This document shows, in pieces, positions 11,605-36,764 of a stretch of DNA of 64,000 bases (position 1 is its first letter; each line of letters opens with the position of its first letter). The stretch is from the NCBI GenBank assembly GCA_963693365.1, contig CAVNZM010000004.1, forward strand, positions 14,136,001 through 14,200,000. Reading direction: 5' to 3'. The notes below the pieces were generated by a model. The model was not told where the DNA came from. It did not search any database and saw nothing but the letters and a program-made list of their open reading frames with translations. The stretch comes from Amoebidium appalachense (taxonomy: Eukaryota; Ichthyosporea). Made by a program: the position numbers and the translations under genes.

Positions 11605-14600
11605 CGTGTGTGTGAGTGTGAGTGTGAGTGTATATGTATGTGTGTGTGTGCGTGTGCCCCGGGACCCACCTGTGCTGCTTATCGACCGTCAGGCGCTCAA
11701 ACCGACCGAGGATTTCGTACAAGTCAAGGTCTGGGGAGAACGGCACGTCAGACTACTACCGGTGTGGATGTAGGGGTGCAAAGAGGCGTTAGAGCAAGAG
11801 GTGTGCATGAGAGATATGTGGGCATAGGAGGTGTGCATGAGAGATATGTGGGCATAGGAGGTGTGCATGAGAGATATGTGGGCATAGGAGGTGTGCATGA
11901 GAGATATGTGGGCATAGGAGGTGTGCATGAGAGATATGTGGGCATAGGAGGTGTGCATGAGAGATATGTGGGCATAGGAGGTGTGCATGATAGTGGGTAT
12001 AGGAGGCGTGGATGATATGTGGGTATAGGAGGTGTGCATGAGAGATATGTGGGTATAGGAGGTGTGCATGAGAGATATGTGGGCATAGGAGGTGTGCATG
12101 ATAGTGGGTATAGGAGGTGTGCATGATAGTGGGTATAGGAGGTGTGCATGATAGTGGGTATAGGAGGCGTGGATGATATGTGGGTATAGGAGGTGTGCAT
12201 GAGAGATATGTGGGTATAGGAGGTGTGCATGAGAGATATGTGGGCATAGGAGGTGTGCATGATAGTGGGTATAGGAGGTGTGCATGATAGTGGGTACAGG
12301 AGGCGTGGATGATATGTGGGTATAGGAGGTGTGCATGAGAGATATGTGGGTATAGGAGGTGTGCATGAGAGATATGTGGGCATAGGAGGTGTGCATGATA
12401 GTGGGTATAGGAGGTGTGCATGATAGTGGGTATAGGAGGTGTGCATGATAGTGGGTATAGGAGGCGTGGATGATATGTGGGTATAGGAGGTGTGCATGAG
12501 AGATATGTGGGCATAGGAGGTGTGCATGAGAGATATGTGGGCATAGGAGGTGTGCATGATAGTGGGCATAGGAGGTGTGCATGAGAGATATGTGGGTATA
12601 GGAGGTGTGCATGATAGTGGGTATAGGAGGCGTGGATGATATGTGGGTATAGGAGGTGTGGATGATATGTGGGTATAGGAGGCGTGGATGATATGTGGGT
12701 ATAGGAGGCGTGGATGATAGTGGGTATAGGAGGTGTGCCACGTGGGTGCAGAGTAGTGTGGGTGTATAGAAAACGAGTGACAGTGTGCATGGACAATGAC
12801 AAACCCCTACACCTTTGAACACACACGGATACACGAACATAATCACCTTCACCCACACCACTCACATATGGGTCACACACGTTTGCATGCTTCAACCACT
12901 TCCACTGCCTAGCCCACATTCATATAACCCCCCCCCCCCCCCTCCCCCCCCCCCGCGCCGCCGGCCCACGCCAAACCCTCCAGACAGCACCAACACGCAC
13001 CCATCCATGCACACAGAAGCATACACACCCACCAACCCAAGCAACCACCCCTTCTTCTCCCACACAGCATAAGACACACTCTAGAGCACTGCCTAGCCCT
13101 GGTGCAGAAACAAGCAAGGGCAGGCCACCACTTACCGGGCTGTGACTCGGCCACACTGCGCACGATGCCAAAGGATGGCTGCAGGCCCGCGTGGTGCAGC
13201 TGGTCGGTGGGGGAGGCCAGCATTTTGCTCAAAAAGTTGATGCTCTTCTGGTGCAGCGCCCCCACATAGCCAATGGGGAACTTGCTCTGGTAGCGTCCGG
13301 CACGCCCTAGAAGGGAAGAAGGCGGATAGAGAGGGGATGAGAAGGGGAATGACATGAGCAAACCAGAGATGAAGGGGGACAAATAGAAAGCTCGGCATTT
13401 GAAAGGAAAACAAAAAGAAAGAGTGGTGGCGGTAGAGTGTGCCAGGAAAAAAAGGGGGATAGCAAAAGGGGAGGTTGAAACGACGGCGGAAGCATATGCC
13501 AAAACGCAAAGCCAATCTATGCAAAAACATGCACGTGCGGTGCCTGTGCCGTTGTGGCCAGAAACCGGTGTCACTCATTTCAAACACCCTTCTTCCCTGC
13601 CTCCACCCTCACTCTTCTCCCCACCACAAATACCTATCACACGCGCTCCACACACTTGGCGTAGCAACCCCATCCATAACCTGTAGAGGTGTTGGCTTGT
13701 GTGCGTGTGTGTGTACGCGCGCGCCTACGCGTGAGCGCGGGGGTGGGAGGGGGAGGGGGAGGGGGAAGGGGGGGGGGGGGGGGGGGGGGGCTCAAGTCTA
13801 TCCAACACCGAGACAACAAAACCACACATGGAATGCACACAGAAGGATGCACGGGAACAGGCGCACACACCCACAAAGCATTCGACCACCCACCCACCCA
13901 CACGTGGAATTCCCCCCCCCCCCCCCCCCCCCCCCCCCCACAGGTACATAGGCACTCATACACATTCGTACACACGCGCACACAAAAGGCATGCATAAGC
14001 ACCAGCATACGAAAGTACACCCCCCCCCCCACGCAGGCATGCCCACACCCACACACCCACTAATGCATGCCAAACCCACGCCCAAACCACACACCAGAAT
14101 TCTGCACACACATGCACACCACCCCACACGCACCTCCAATCTGCTTGACCTCCGACACGTTCAGTTTCCTCTTCTCATAGCCATCAAACTTCTCCACCGC
14201 CGAGAAAAACATCCTCCCCACCTGCAGGTTTAACCCCATCCCCACTGCATCCGTAGCCACCAATATCGCATTCGTGCCATTGTTAAACATTTCCGCCTGT
14301 GTGCGCCGTGTTTCAGGGGGCAGTGAACCGTAGATCACAGACACCTTGTTTCCTGTCTGTGACTCGATGTTATGTTTCAACCCGTACAAATTCTTTTTTG
14401 AGAATGCAACAATACAGTCACCCTGTTGCAGCTCTGTTAGTTTGTTGATAGCCTTGGGCAGTGTGACGAGGGGAGATAGACGCGAATATTCGTGGATATG
14501 CAGTTTATCTCCTGTGGCATCGCATATGCGCCGTATCAGGTCTGTGCTGCATGGGTCCCCACACAGGTGGATGTGGTCGGCCTGCATGCCCAGCAGTGCA

Positions 14601-15067
14601 CGTGTCCATGCCCACCCACGCGCCTCGTCCCCTGCATGCACGTGCACGGTCAGTGTGTGTGTGCATGCACGTGCACGGTCATGTGTGTGTGCTGGCCCTC
14701 CCCTCTCTTCTGTCTCACCAATCCCATGCAACATGCACACCGCACCACACAAGATGCCCGTTAACCCCCCCCCCCCCAAAAAACAATACAGCCACAATCA
14801 CACATGCCCACACGGCCCCCCACCTCACATCATCAGTCCCCCCCCTCCCCCCCCCCACCTATCATCTGGATCTCATCAATCACCGCCACGTCCATTCTTG
14901 CATCCGTGTCAGCCATCTCCACAGTTGATGACGTATGTGCTGCCCCGTCCACCAGCACCCACTCCTGCCCTGTCAGCAGGTTACAGGGGGCCACCTTGCC
15001 ACGTGTGCCGTTGCTGAGACTGTCGTGTACCTCCCATGCTAGGAGACGCAGGGGCCCAGCATACCAG

Positions 15068-15118
<51 letters not shown>

Positions 15119-16301
15119 AATGTGAGTGTGAGTGTGAGTGTGAGTAAGCGAGCGAGCGCGTGTGTGCGTGTCCAAGGTTGATTGAGAACCAACAAAACGG
15201 TGCCAGGGACCGACGGATATGTTGGAGCAAAGGTTACAAACACCAGCAAACAAAACAACAAAACAAAATGGAGAAAACAAGCCATGCATAGCCACCACTT
15301 TCCTTTATTCCCTTCTAACCTCAGACCTTTTTTTAAAATAGGCACGCCCTCCTCCTCCCCTTTTACGCCTTCCCCACAGACAACCCCTTTTCCCTTCCCC
15401 ACCACCCACCATACACAGATTCCTCCATGCACAACACGATCCCCCTGCCCCTCCGCCCTCCCATTAAACAAACACACTCCTTGCTCCCACTCCCCCCCCC
15501 CCCCCAAAAAAAAAAAAACATACACCTTCCTCCATGCACAACCAACCCCCCCCCCCCCACACACACACCCCTCCCTGCAAGCACCTCCCCTCCCCAGAAA
15601 AAAATGACCCCTCCCCCCCCCCCCCAAAACACACACAGATTAGCCCCCACCGCCCCTGCCCCTGCACACAAACCTTCCCCCTCTCCACCATCCCCACCCC
15701 CTTCCCCCTCTGCCCCAACAACCCCTGCCCCACACACAAACCACAAACCACACATCTCCATCCCCCCCCCCCCCCCACACACACACACCGCTCTCAGCAT
15801 GAGCCAGGGCCTGCAGAGCGCTGTAAGTCTTGCCGCTGTTAGTGGGCCCCACGTGCAGGTGGATGTCACGTGCCATCTCACGTGCACGCGGGAACCACTC
15901 ATGCGGCAGCGTCAGGTCTATATTTAGACTGTTCTCCTCCTGGCTGCGCCTATGATCGACCAGCAGTTCTTTGAGAAGAAGGTCGCGGAAGGTCGGGTCG
16001 TCTAGGGGCTTGCCGTGCACTTGCTGTGTGTGTGTGTGTGTGGGGGTGGGGTGGGAATGGGGGGGGGGGGGGGGGGGGTTATTAAAATGTGTAACAGGGT
16101 ACCGGTATGCAGTACATATTCGCCACGGATAACACAATGCAGAAGTTGCAGCAGAGCACACACAAAAAACATGCATTCGGTGGGGGGGGGGGGGGGGGCA
16201 GGGCTCCCCCCCCCCAAAACTAAAGGTGGCCCAGAGAGAGAAAGGAAAGGCGGGGGAAGGGGAGGGGGGAGGGTTGGATGAGAGGAGTATTCGCGAGCGC
16301 G

Positions 16302-16390
<89 letters not shown>

Positions 16391-17874
16391 CGTGCATGTA
16401 TGCGTTTGTGTGTGTCTCCTACGTGCTTTTGTGGTAAGACCAGTTTCGTCCAATTTGCCTGTCTCTCTTTGCATGCATTATGTGGTTGCGTGTCCGCATG
16501 TCTGTACGTGTGCACATGTGTTGTTGGATATTTTACGTGTGTGGGCGGGTGTAAGGGTCTGCCCGAGTTTAACTGGTGCGTATATGCATGCGTGTTTGGG
16601 TTTGTGTCTGTTGCGTGTGGTGCTTACGTGCTTGTGTATGTGTCGTGTGCGTTACGGTGTATGTGTTGATGTACGTGCTTATGTGTCTCTCCCTGTGTGT
16701 ATGCCTTTTGTGTGCCATACGCGCCGGTACGTACTCGGGTGTGATGTGCCCGTGTGTGTGTGTGCGTGTGTGTTTGTGTGTGTGCCCAATTTGCTTGTAT
16801 GTGTCTATGTATGTGTGGCCTACATGCCTGAGTGTGCTTGTGTGCGTGTGTGCCTGCATGCCTGCGTGAGTGTGTGCCCTACATGCCTGTCACCCTATGT
16901 GCATGTGTATGTGTGCCTGTGTACGTGTGCCTGTGTATGTGTGCCTGTGCCTGTGTGCCCTACGTGCTTGTGCAGCAGGGCTGCTATCCTCCTCACGGCC
17001 TGCCTGCTGTCCAGTATGTCCTGTGCTGCAGACTCCAGGGCAGGCCTGGACATGCCCTCTGCCCGTGCCCGGGCCACAAACTTGGTGTCACTCCGCACCA
17101 CCTGCTGCAGTAGCGTGGCCACCTCAAACTTGTTCCGCCGCTCTTGCTTTTCGGCTCCCTGCTTGGCTGCCCGGTGGCTGTGTGCAGGTTGAGGAAACTG
17201 TAAGTGGTATTGCCCGGCAAGCCGTGGAAGCAGAAGGAGGATTTCTAGAGAATTCGCGTGTTCTTGTGTGTCTGCTATGTCTACGCTGAGTGTGACGGTT
17301 GACTGCTTTGCTTATGTGGACGTGTGTGTGTGCATGCGTGTGGGTGGGTGCGTGGGTGGAAGGCTTGGTGCCCTAAGGGCGAAGGAGGGGGGGGGGGGGG
17401 GGGGAGGGGGGGGGGAGCTGGCATGTTAAGTCTCCGCCCACAAATCTGTGGAGAGCCAAACGGTTTCTTCCACTTGACTTTTAAGCGTCGTAAGGAGATA
17501 ATGGGCTTTAGAGCTAGAAGGGGAAAAAAATAAAAGAGCTCAACGTAGGCATTGCAATTTTGCATTTGGACCAATATATGCATGCATGTGTGTTCAAGAG
17601 TGTAGACTTAGGGAGAACCATGCAGTAGGAATGGAAGACGTATAAGGCCTTAAGGTGGGCACACTTGCGGGCGGAAGAGCCTGACAGGCGGACATGGGGG
17701 GTAGGGGGCAAGCTGGGGAGGAAGGGGTGGGGAATGCGGGGAGCAGGGCACCGTTCCGCACCTGTTTGTCGTTTTGGCACTCAGGTGTCGCACGGACACA
17801 CACAGAGGTGCGGCCGAACCCCCAGACAGGGCCGAAAAGTGAGCGCCAAGCAGGCGCACGGCTGAAGACAACAT
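9305..17874 (-). CDS. SUPV3L1: Mitochondrial ATP-dependent RNA helicase SUV3
   Basis: DExH helicase that unwinds RNA for mitochondrial turnover with a 3'-5' exonuclease partner. Eleven exons (minus strand): 17874-17762, 17177-16964, 16023-15789, 15068-14859, 14631-14134, 13306-13136, 11730-11670, 11140-10990, 10569-10474, 10050-9912 and 9462-9305. All phases agree and give 681 aa, close to the family's length. The N-terminus ([16 protein letters not shown], then VRHLSA) is an Arg-rich, acid-poor mitochondrial targeting peptide. Seen in order: Walker A GPTNSGKT (about 168-175), DEIQ box (252-255), [35 protein letters not shown] and motif VI GRAGR (about 424). The C-terminal helical part includes [12 protein letters not shown], followed by a basic end. 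3' splice sites are often (CA)nCAG. Intron 6 holds a large minisatellite. Assignment is firm; individual splice sites are by eye. Confidence 0.92.
11795..12740. repeat. Minisatellite with higher-order structure in SUV3 intron 6
   Basis: About 35 tandem units built on AGGAGGTGTGCATGA. There are three main types: a 30-base type ending GAGATATGTGGGCAT, a 25-base type with TAGTGGGTAT, and a 26-base type AGGAGGCGTGGATGATATGT. Six 30-mers lead. The order short / 26-mer / 30-mer / 30-mer / two or three 25-mers then recurs about four times, which is a higher-order repeat of roughly 150-180 bases. Confidence 0.9.
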
Positions 17875-19305
17875 GGTGGCGCCGACAAAGGTGCGCGTGG
17901 GCCAGGCCCGGAAAGGGCTCTACGTGCACGGTTTTGGGGTGATGGACGTGTCTTGAATCCCAGTGAAGATTGAACAAACACGCGCCCCTCGAAACAAACC
18001 GATGTGCCTATTAGTGCTCTAACTCCATAGAAGGTGCCCTTCCCTCACTCACGCGCACGCACGCACGCATGCATACGTACACTTGAGGAACGTTGACACA
18101 ACACCTAAAAAAATACACACAGGGCTTCAACTTGAGCACACACTGAACTGAATGCGTACACGTGACCGCATGGCTGCTGCCGCTTGCTGGCCAAGCGGTG
18201 GACAAGAGCTTCCGCGCCAAGATCCAAATATGGCTTATCTCTAGATCTGTAACCAATCAAAAATAGCTGAGGTTAGCCTGTTTGGGTAGTCGCTTTTGAT
18301 TGGTGTTTGGAATCGCTCGCAGTTACGTCATATTACGCTGGATATGAACTGTGTTCTGTATACACTAGTTCGGAATTCCCAATGGAATTCGATTGCGTAA
18401 CCTTATATGGCTTACCTGAAAGATTCGAATCATCTGATTGGCCTCACATCCCGAAAGGGCTAGGGTAAGGGCTGCGCTCACCCCATCGGGGCCGTGGTAC
18501 AAATCTACAGGCTCTGACATGAATGTTTCACTCGTTTTTACTAAGAAAACAGGTTTTGGTTCATTATGAAAAGTTGTCGGAAATAAAAAAACGCGTATTC
18601 GTGATATAGGGGACCAGTGATGTCCGACCATCGTCAAAATCGGTGAAAACCCCGTCGTGTAAGCTTCCGACCGTCAGCGCCTTGGTCTATCATCAATGAC
18701 AAAATCGTAGTTTTTTCTAGGTTTCACCATAAAATAAGCGGCGGACACCCCATGTTGCTTATACAATGTAGTCTTTATGGTGTCTCGTAGAGAAAGTAAA
18801 CCCTGCACCCGACATCTATGTACGTGATCATGATATACCGCTGAGGGGATATTCCGAGCAAAAAAACCCCCCCCCCATACCTGAGACTGGTTTCTCTTTG
18901 CCTCGAGTAAACAGCGTAAACCCCATAAATGTGTGTCGCGTTATTTATCAAAATATTGATTATGTAGTTGGCCAAAACCTGTTTTCTATTCATATTTTTA
19001 ACTTAGATCACTTAAAGCGTCATTTGGTAAATGTGTAGCCCTTCCTCCAGCCCTTCATTACGTCATCGATCTGACCGGAGCGAAGCAAAGCCATTGAAAA
19101 TTTTGCATAGGCAATCCGAACTAGGTTGTAGTGTATACGTGTTGCTTTCAAAGAATAGTTTAGTAACAGTGGAGTTCTCATGGGGCAAGAAACGATTAGT
19201 TAGAAAGGACTTTGCTACTAGTTGCTCGCTGTTACATTCAGCCTTTTATCCCTAAAAAATATTCTTTTCCTTGTGTGGCGCGTTCACGGTTGCGGAGGCC
19301 TCAAG
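17875..19305. other. Intergenic region between divergent SUV3 and G-patch genes
   Basis: Holds both promoters. CCAATCA/TGATTGG heptamers lie near 18250, 18297 and 18436, and CRE-like half sites near 18325. No convincing TATA box is seen for either gene. A dispersed repeat occupies 18771-18925. No gene is seen. Confidence 0.5.
18771..18925 (-). repeat. Dispersed repeat, copy A
   Basis: Closely similar, in reverse orientation, to 61796-61962. Shared blocks include CACCCGACATCTATGTACGT, GATCATGATATACCGCTGAG and GAGACTGGTTTCTCTTTGCC. Copy B has about 12 extra bases. Both copies read YSRQRETSLRYGG in the same relative frame, so the repeat may derive from a coding or LTR sequence. Confidence 0.7.
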
Positions 19306-30629
<11,324 letters not shown>

Positions 30630-31787
30630 CCAATCCCATGCAGCCCTGCATAGCCTTATATGGTCATGTTGTGGCAGCGGTGCTTGGGCTTTGGTGTGGC
30701 CAGCACCAAGTAATTTTTTTATTTATTTATTCGAATGCTGCTGCTATCGTTAGAAAGTTATGAATGGTACGAATGGAAGGGTCAGTTCTTTCACTTGTCA
30801 GTTTGCGGCACGATGTAACCTGGCCCGTAGTTTTGCTTCTCTTTTGTACATCAGGACCTTTGCCAAATTAACTATCGTGTTCTTTCGCAGAGTATGTGTG
30901 CGTGTGTACCTGGGTTTTAATTTTTTTTTGATTTTTTTTGCACTGGCTGGTTGGGATACTCATATAACTATGTTCATGCAACGCGAACGGCATGGTTAGG
31001 GAGAGCATGTGCAGCTCACCTTTCTGGCTGTGGCCCCATGGGCTTATATCTGCTACCGTGGCAGCCAAATGGAGTCTCAGGCGGTGTACATGGTCATGTA
31101 CATGTGGCCTAATAAAGCTGGAGTATATAAAGTACACCACCACTATCGTGCCTCCTAGCTGCCACACAACATCACCCACGCCATAACCAGGCGGTCTCTG
31201 TGCAATGCACATGACATGGCATATAAGCATGGAGCCACAACGAACACATGCAGTGTATCACCAGCCTACAGTGATGCATAACATTCACATGTGCGTGGAT
31301 GCAGTGCAAAACATGTGCATGAACGTGCGTGTATGCAATGTGTTGTGTGCATGTTTCCGTGCCATTGGGTCACTTTCCTGCGGGTCTGTACGTGACTTTG
31401 TTTTGATTCATTTACAGCTCATTGGGTGGCAGCAGCTAAAGCTGCCATGTTGACCTAATGACATACATATGTACTCTAAAATGTCTGACCGGTCAGGGCC
31501 TGTACGCCCAGCGCACATGATCCCTGCATGCGGTAGTCCTATGGCCCCTGCAACAACATGATGAAACACACTGCATATGGCCGCGGATTCAATGCTACGT
31601 ATTTGTAAGGCAGATAATACTAGTAATTCATCAGTCTATTCTAGCAGCCTATAATAATGTTTTGAGTAGTATTAGTGGTTGCATGGTGCATTGTAGTGCC
31701 GCCTAAGGATATCTAGGACAGTCAGAAGTAGCCTAATTAAAAAAAAAAAGACACAGTTAGTATGCATCCTAATAACATTGCAGCCAC
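30630..31787. other. Intergenic region between convergent G-patch and PFK genes
   Basis: 3' flanks of both genes. An AATAAA on the plus strand at 31111 may end the G-patch transcript. A TATATAAAG directly after it (about 31125) is TATA-like, but no gene follows. T-rich stretches at 30715-30731 and 30919-30940 read as A-rich on the minus strand and could end the PFK transcript. No gene is seen. Confidence 0.5.
31111..31116 (+). terminator. AATAAA signal, possible end of the G-patch transcript
   Basis: Canonical hexamer 482 bases after the G-patch stop. No earlier AATAAA was noticed on the plus strand. Confidence 0.4.
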
Positions 31788-33142
31788 CTAGGCCCTGATC
31801 ATGGCCAGTACGTCTGGGCTGTAGTGAGTCTTTGGGTCGTCCAATGGGTGGCCGGCCAGCTGTCTCAGCAGGGGCAGGTAGTCCAGGAATTCCTCATGTA
31901 GGGGCCGTCTGAGCTTCATGTCGGCCTGCTGTTCTAGCTCCTCCACAGACTGCAGCGCTAACATCAGTGCCTGGACAACTAATCCACAAGAGGGGGGGAG
32001 CGGGGGGGAGAGGGGGGCGGGGGAAAGTGGGGGCAGGAGGGGAGGGGGGTGGGGGAGGGACTACAGCAAGTGCCAGATTATGTCGCATGTGTATGTAGAT
32101 GTCCATGTGTGCACGCGCGGCAGGCGGGGGCTACAATACAGCAATCGCACGCGCACACGTGTGTGTGTGTGTGTGCGCGCGCGCATGCGTGTGTGTGTGT
32201 GTGTCGAGCTAGGCCGTAGCAAGCACGTGTGTGTGTGTGGTGGTGGTGGTGGGGGAAGGGGGGGCTCTGGTTCATACCGTGAGGACGATCTGGCCCTTGC
32301 GCATGCCCACGGTCATGGCCTGGCAGGTCTTTGCCTTCATGCTCTCGGCAAGGAAGTCGGCCGCCTTGGCTGCCAGCTGTGCTGCACGCACACGGTCCAG
32401 GGGGAGGGGTACAGACCCTGGCACATGTGCCCTAGACGGCAGCTGCGGGTCGTGTACACGTCTGCAGAGAGGGAATGTCAGCATACAGCCCCAACCAGAG
32501 TAATTTCTACCCAACACAACACCTGTTTTCACTCATGACACCACCCTTTTTACCCATTGCCCCACTGAAAAAAAGACCAGCCATGCCAACATGCGAACAC
32601 AACCACAACCACAACCCGGTTTCACCACCACCACATACACAGTGGCTGCACGTACCCTTGCCCTCCTCCTTGAACATGTTGTACATGAAGTTGAGGTCGT
32701 ACGTGGCGCTGCACTTCTCATTGCGCACCAGCACGCTGTAGTTTGCCCCATCGTGCATGCGCTTGATGATGTGGTCATAGTCGGCCTTCAGATCATTCAG
32801 AGTAACACCCTCTTCGGGCACATAGGCACGGTCGGCACCGGCAGCCAGGGCCGACATAGCAGCAAGGAAACCACAGTCAGCACCCTGTGTCTCGACCAGG
32901 AACACACGGTGACGGGAGGCATCGGCAGACACCTTGCAGCGGTCAATGGCATCCACACAGGCATTGAGGCCTGTGTCACAGCCAACACTGAAGTCCGTGC
33001 CTGGTGCATTGTTGCTGCGGAAGGTAGAGGGTGAGTGTGTGCTTGCATGGGTGGGACAGGCAGGAGTTGTATGATGCAAGGTCAAGACGGCGTATGCATG
33101 TTGCACAGTGTGTGGCAATGTGCTGTTTGTGTATATATGCAT

Positions 33143-33173
<31 letters not shown>

Positions 33174-35057
33174 GTGGGTGGGTGGGGGGGGGGGGGGGGT
33201 CTGAATGCGTCATTAAGTACAAAATACAAGCAGAGGGCAAGGAGGGAGGGGAGAGAAGTGGGCCCATATTGCATGGATTTGCAGTGAGAACTGCGTGGAA
33301 GCAAGCAAGTGGGCATTACCTGATGGTGGCGGGGATCTGCACGATGGGGATCTGCAGCTCAGGGTTGTCCTTCTGTGCCTTGCGCTGTGCAGACACACAC
33401 CGTCAGCACCCTCATAGACCACGCTGCTACTAGCGGCCCATCAAACAAACACACATCCGAAGATACTTCTGGTAAAGCCGGGGGCGGCGGCGGGCGCCGG
33501 GGGGGGGAAGGGGGGGGGACAAAGTACTGGAAAGATGGGAGGCGTCCCAGGACCCAGGGAGGAGAAGGAGGGATGGGATATAATGGGTGGTGGTGGTGGT
33601 GAGCCGGGGAGGCGGGGGGAGGGGGGAGGGGGGGGGGAAGGGTTGGAGGGGGGGTGGTTTACGGTACGTACCAGGGCCAGGACGGCAGTGAAAGCCTCGA
33701 AGCCACCGACAATGAACAGGGACTTGATGTTGAACTTCTTGATGTTGGCCGCTATGGCCGCAAGGTCGGTGGGCTGGGTGCGGGTGGTGCCCAGCAGGGA
33801 CCCACCCTCGGCACTCCAGTAGTCCACGTCCATGTACTTGATCTCCTTCACGTCACCACTCATCAGCCCGTCAAACCCCGTGCTGATCCCAAGGATCTTG
33901 TAGCCAAAGTTCATGCCGGACCGTGCACAGGCACGCATGGCACTGCAAACCCAGATACGTGTCAGTATGCACTCGGTGTAGAACGGGGGGGGGGGAGGGG
34001 GGAGGGGAAGTATCACAGAGTACGAATTACACCCTCTCGACGGACAGTAATGCCGATTTTGTGAAACACACGAAGGCTAAGCAATTTAAGTCGAGCCCAT
34101 TCTCAGGGGGGGGGGGGGGGGGGGGGGAGAGGGGGGGCAATCACCTATTCATACCGGCCGCGGGGGCACCGACGCACATCATGCCGATGGCAAACTCGCC
34201 GGGGTTAGTGCCGGGGGCCACCTTTGGGCTTGTGCCGTTGATCAGGCGGTGGTAGCTGTAGTTCACGTCAAAGTCCTTGCCTCGCGCCTTGATGGCCCCA
34301 GCAAAGTCGCCCTTCTCTGTCAGCTGCGCAACTAGCTGCGTCTGTGGGCCAAAGGGTGTTGTTAGCCGTGTAGGTTCCAAAGGGGGAGGGGGGGGGGGGG
34401 GGGGGGGGAGCTGTAGGTTCGACTGTGTGCTCTACTTCACTGCATGACCATGTGAACTGGGGGAATGTCAGGAGACAGAGGGTATGTGGCAACAAGCACA
34501 AGCACATGGGAGGGGGGCACGTACATCCTTGACGGACTCGACCAGGGGGGCATAGACCACGTCCCAGCCCCTCAGGCCCACAATGGTGGCCGGGTCCCCC
34601 TCCTTAGCCATCAGCACCTTCTCCACGGCCGCAGCCCCCGAGATGGTGCCCAGGATGCGGTCGTAGGCGCTGGTCTGGCCACCACGCTGCACGTGGCCCA
34701 GGATGGTGGTGCGGGTGTCGTGCTTGAGGCGCTCCACGATGACCTTGCGCACCATCTCGCTCGTAATGGGCTTGTTGTGCCGGTCGATGGCCCCCTCGGC
34801 CACAATCACTAGGTTCATGCGCTGCCCCATCTTGCGCCGCTGCACAGAGACCACAACCAGTTAGCACCGCGTCCGTACGTGCATTTAACACACACACCCC
34901 TCCCACCCCCCTTCCCCTGTCCCCTTCTTCTTCTAACCACCCCACCAACCCTGCCTGGCATCACCCTTACTGAGACACCCAGTTTGCCGCCCCCCGCCCC
35001 CCTCCCCGTCCACTCAAACCCTACACACACCCCCTTTATATGTGCAACATCCTCCCA

Positions 35058-35089
<32 letters not shown>

Positions 35090-36733
35090 ACTCCTTTCAC
35101 GTACCTTCTCGAGCTTTGTGCACATTACTGTCGCCCAGTCGTCTGTCTCTGGGGGTGCCTCAGGAATCAGCACAAAGTCTGCCCCGCATGCCACAGCTGC
35201 AGCCCAAGCCAGGTATCCACAGTGGCGGCCCATGACCTCCATGACAAAGGTGCGCTGGTGGGAGGCAGCCGTGCTTGTGACCGCATCAATGCTCTCGCAG
35301 ATGCGGTGCAGCGCCGTGTCCGTGCCGATGGTCAGCTCCCCCTCGTAGACCATGTCGTTGTCGATGGACCCCACCAGCCCCACTAGGTTGAGGTAGCTGC
35401 ACTCGTCGGCTAGCTCCTGGCTCACGCGCCCTAAAAATAAGGCAGTCAGAATGGCGCCTCATCATCCTCTCGTGCATATGCACCCTTTTTCTGTTTGTGA
35501 TCACACACCCTAATAAATTTAAAAATGCACCCGTAAAAACGGCACCCCGTCATCCTCCCATGAACGGCACCCCGTCATCCTCCCATGCATATACAGCCTT
35601 TTCTGAACAAGGAAATCTTGACAAGCAATACAGAACAGGCAACTGCAGCAGAGAGAACACAAGAACAAACGGGGTATGCACTGTGGTCTCACCGGTTGCC
35701 ACGAGCTCATCCAGCAGGGACTTCCACTCGAGGCGGAACAGATTGGCCCCCGTCAAGCTGCCGTCACCACCACAGCAGATCTGCACATGCACTGGTTAGC
35801 TCTAACCATGAGGGGGGGAGGGGGGGTTGCATATTGATACAGTAAGGAGATACGGGGACCGCCACGGGAAGGTTGGGAGGGGAGGCACTACACTGAGTAA
35901 GAAAAGTTGCCCAACACACCCAGAGTACCCGAGTTTCGACACTTTGGCCTCACATGTGAAACCAAACTCAGACTGTCCCACTTAGCTTCACTTTTGCGTG
36001 TTCGAACAGACCTCACAGGCAAAGCAGTGGGAAGGGTAGTGAGTTGAGGTGCAGCAGTATGCAAGAAGCAAGGAGGACACGGATAGTAACACTGGACGGG
36101 GCTTCTGGGAAGGAGGGCGGGCGGGGGGGGGGGGGGGGGGGGGGGAGGGGGGGGGGGTGCATTGATGAAGTCATGAAATAATGCGGACAGCGGGAAGAAG
36201 GGGGAGGAGGTGGAGGGGGGGGGGGGGGGGGGAGATGACAATACATCAAAATCAGGACAGCCTTATGAGAAGAGGAGGGGAGGGGAGGGAGCGGGAGTGG
36301 CATGCGGCGTCAGGAAGAGCTGGCGCAAGGGGGGGGGGGGGGGGGGGGGGGTGCCTGGCGGCAGAGGAGGAGGGGGAGGGGGAAGGGGGGGGGGGGGGGG
36401 GGAAGGGGACAACTTACCAGATTCGTGATTTTGTGCTTCAAAAGGTTCTCTGCGGCCGTCAGACGACCCTTGCGCTCACGGAATTCCATGCAGCGGGCAG
36501 ACCCAATCACGGTACCACCCTGCACGTGTGTAAATGGGGGGAGAGAGGGAGAGGGGAGGGGGGAGGGGAGGGGGGGGGGGGGGGGAGGGGGAGGGGGAGG
36601 TTAGGCACGTCATTTTATAGGGTTGATTTGCGATATGTATCATGTTTGCATCAGGAGATGACAGGAAGGTACAATTCTAGGGGAACCAGAGGGATAATAA
36701 TATCAGGAGGCGAAAAGAGGCAAGGGAGAGGAA

Positions 36734-36764
<31 letters not shown>

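Noticed and set aside
11689-12861. 390-codon minus-strand frame of repeated [12 protein letters not shown] units
   Set aside because: It is only the reading of the SUV3 intron minisatellite. All frames stay open because the units lack stops, and it overlaps SUV3 exon 7.
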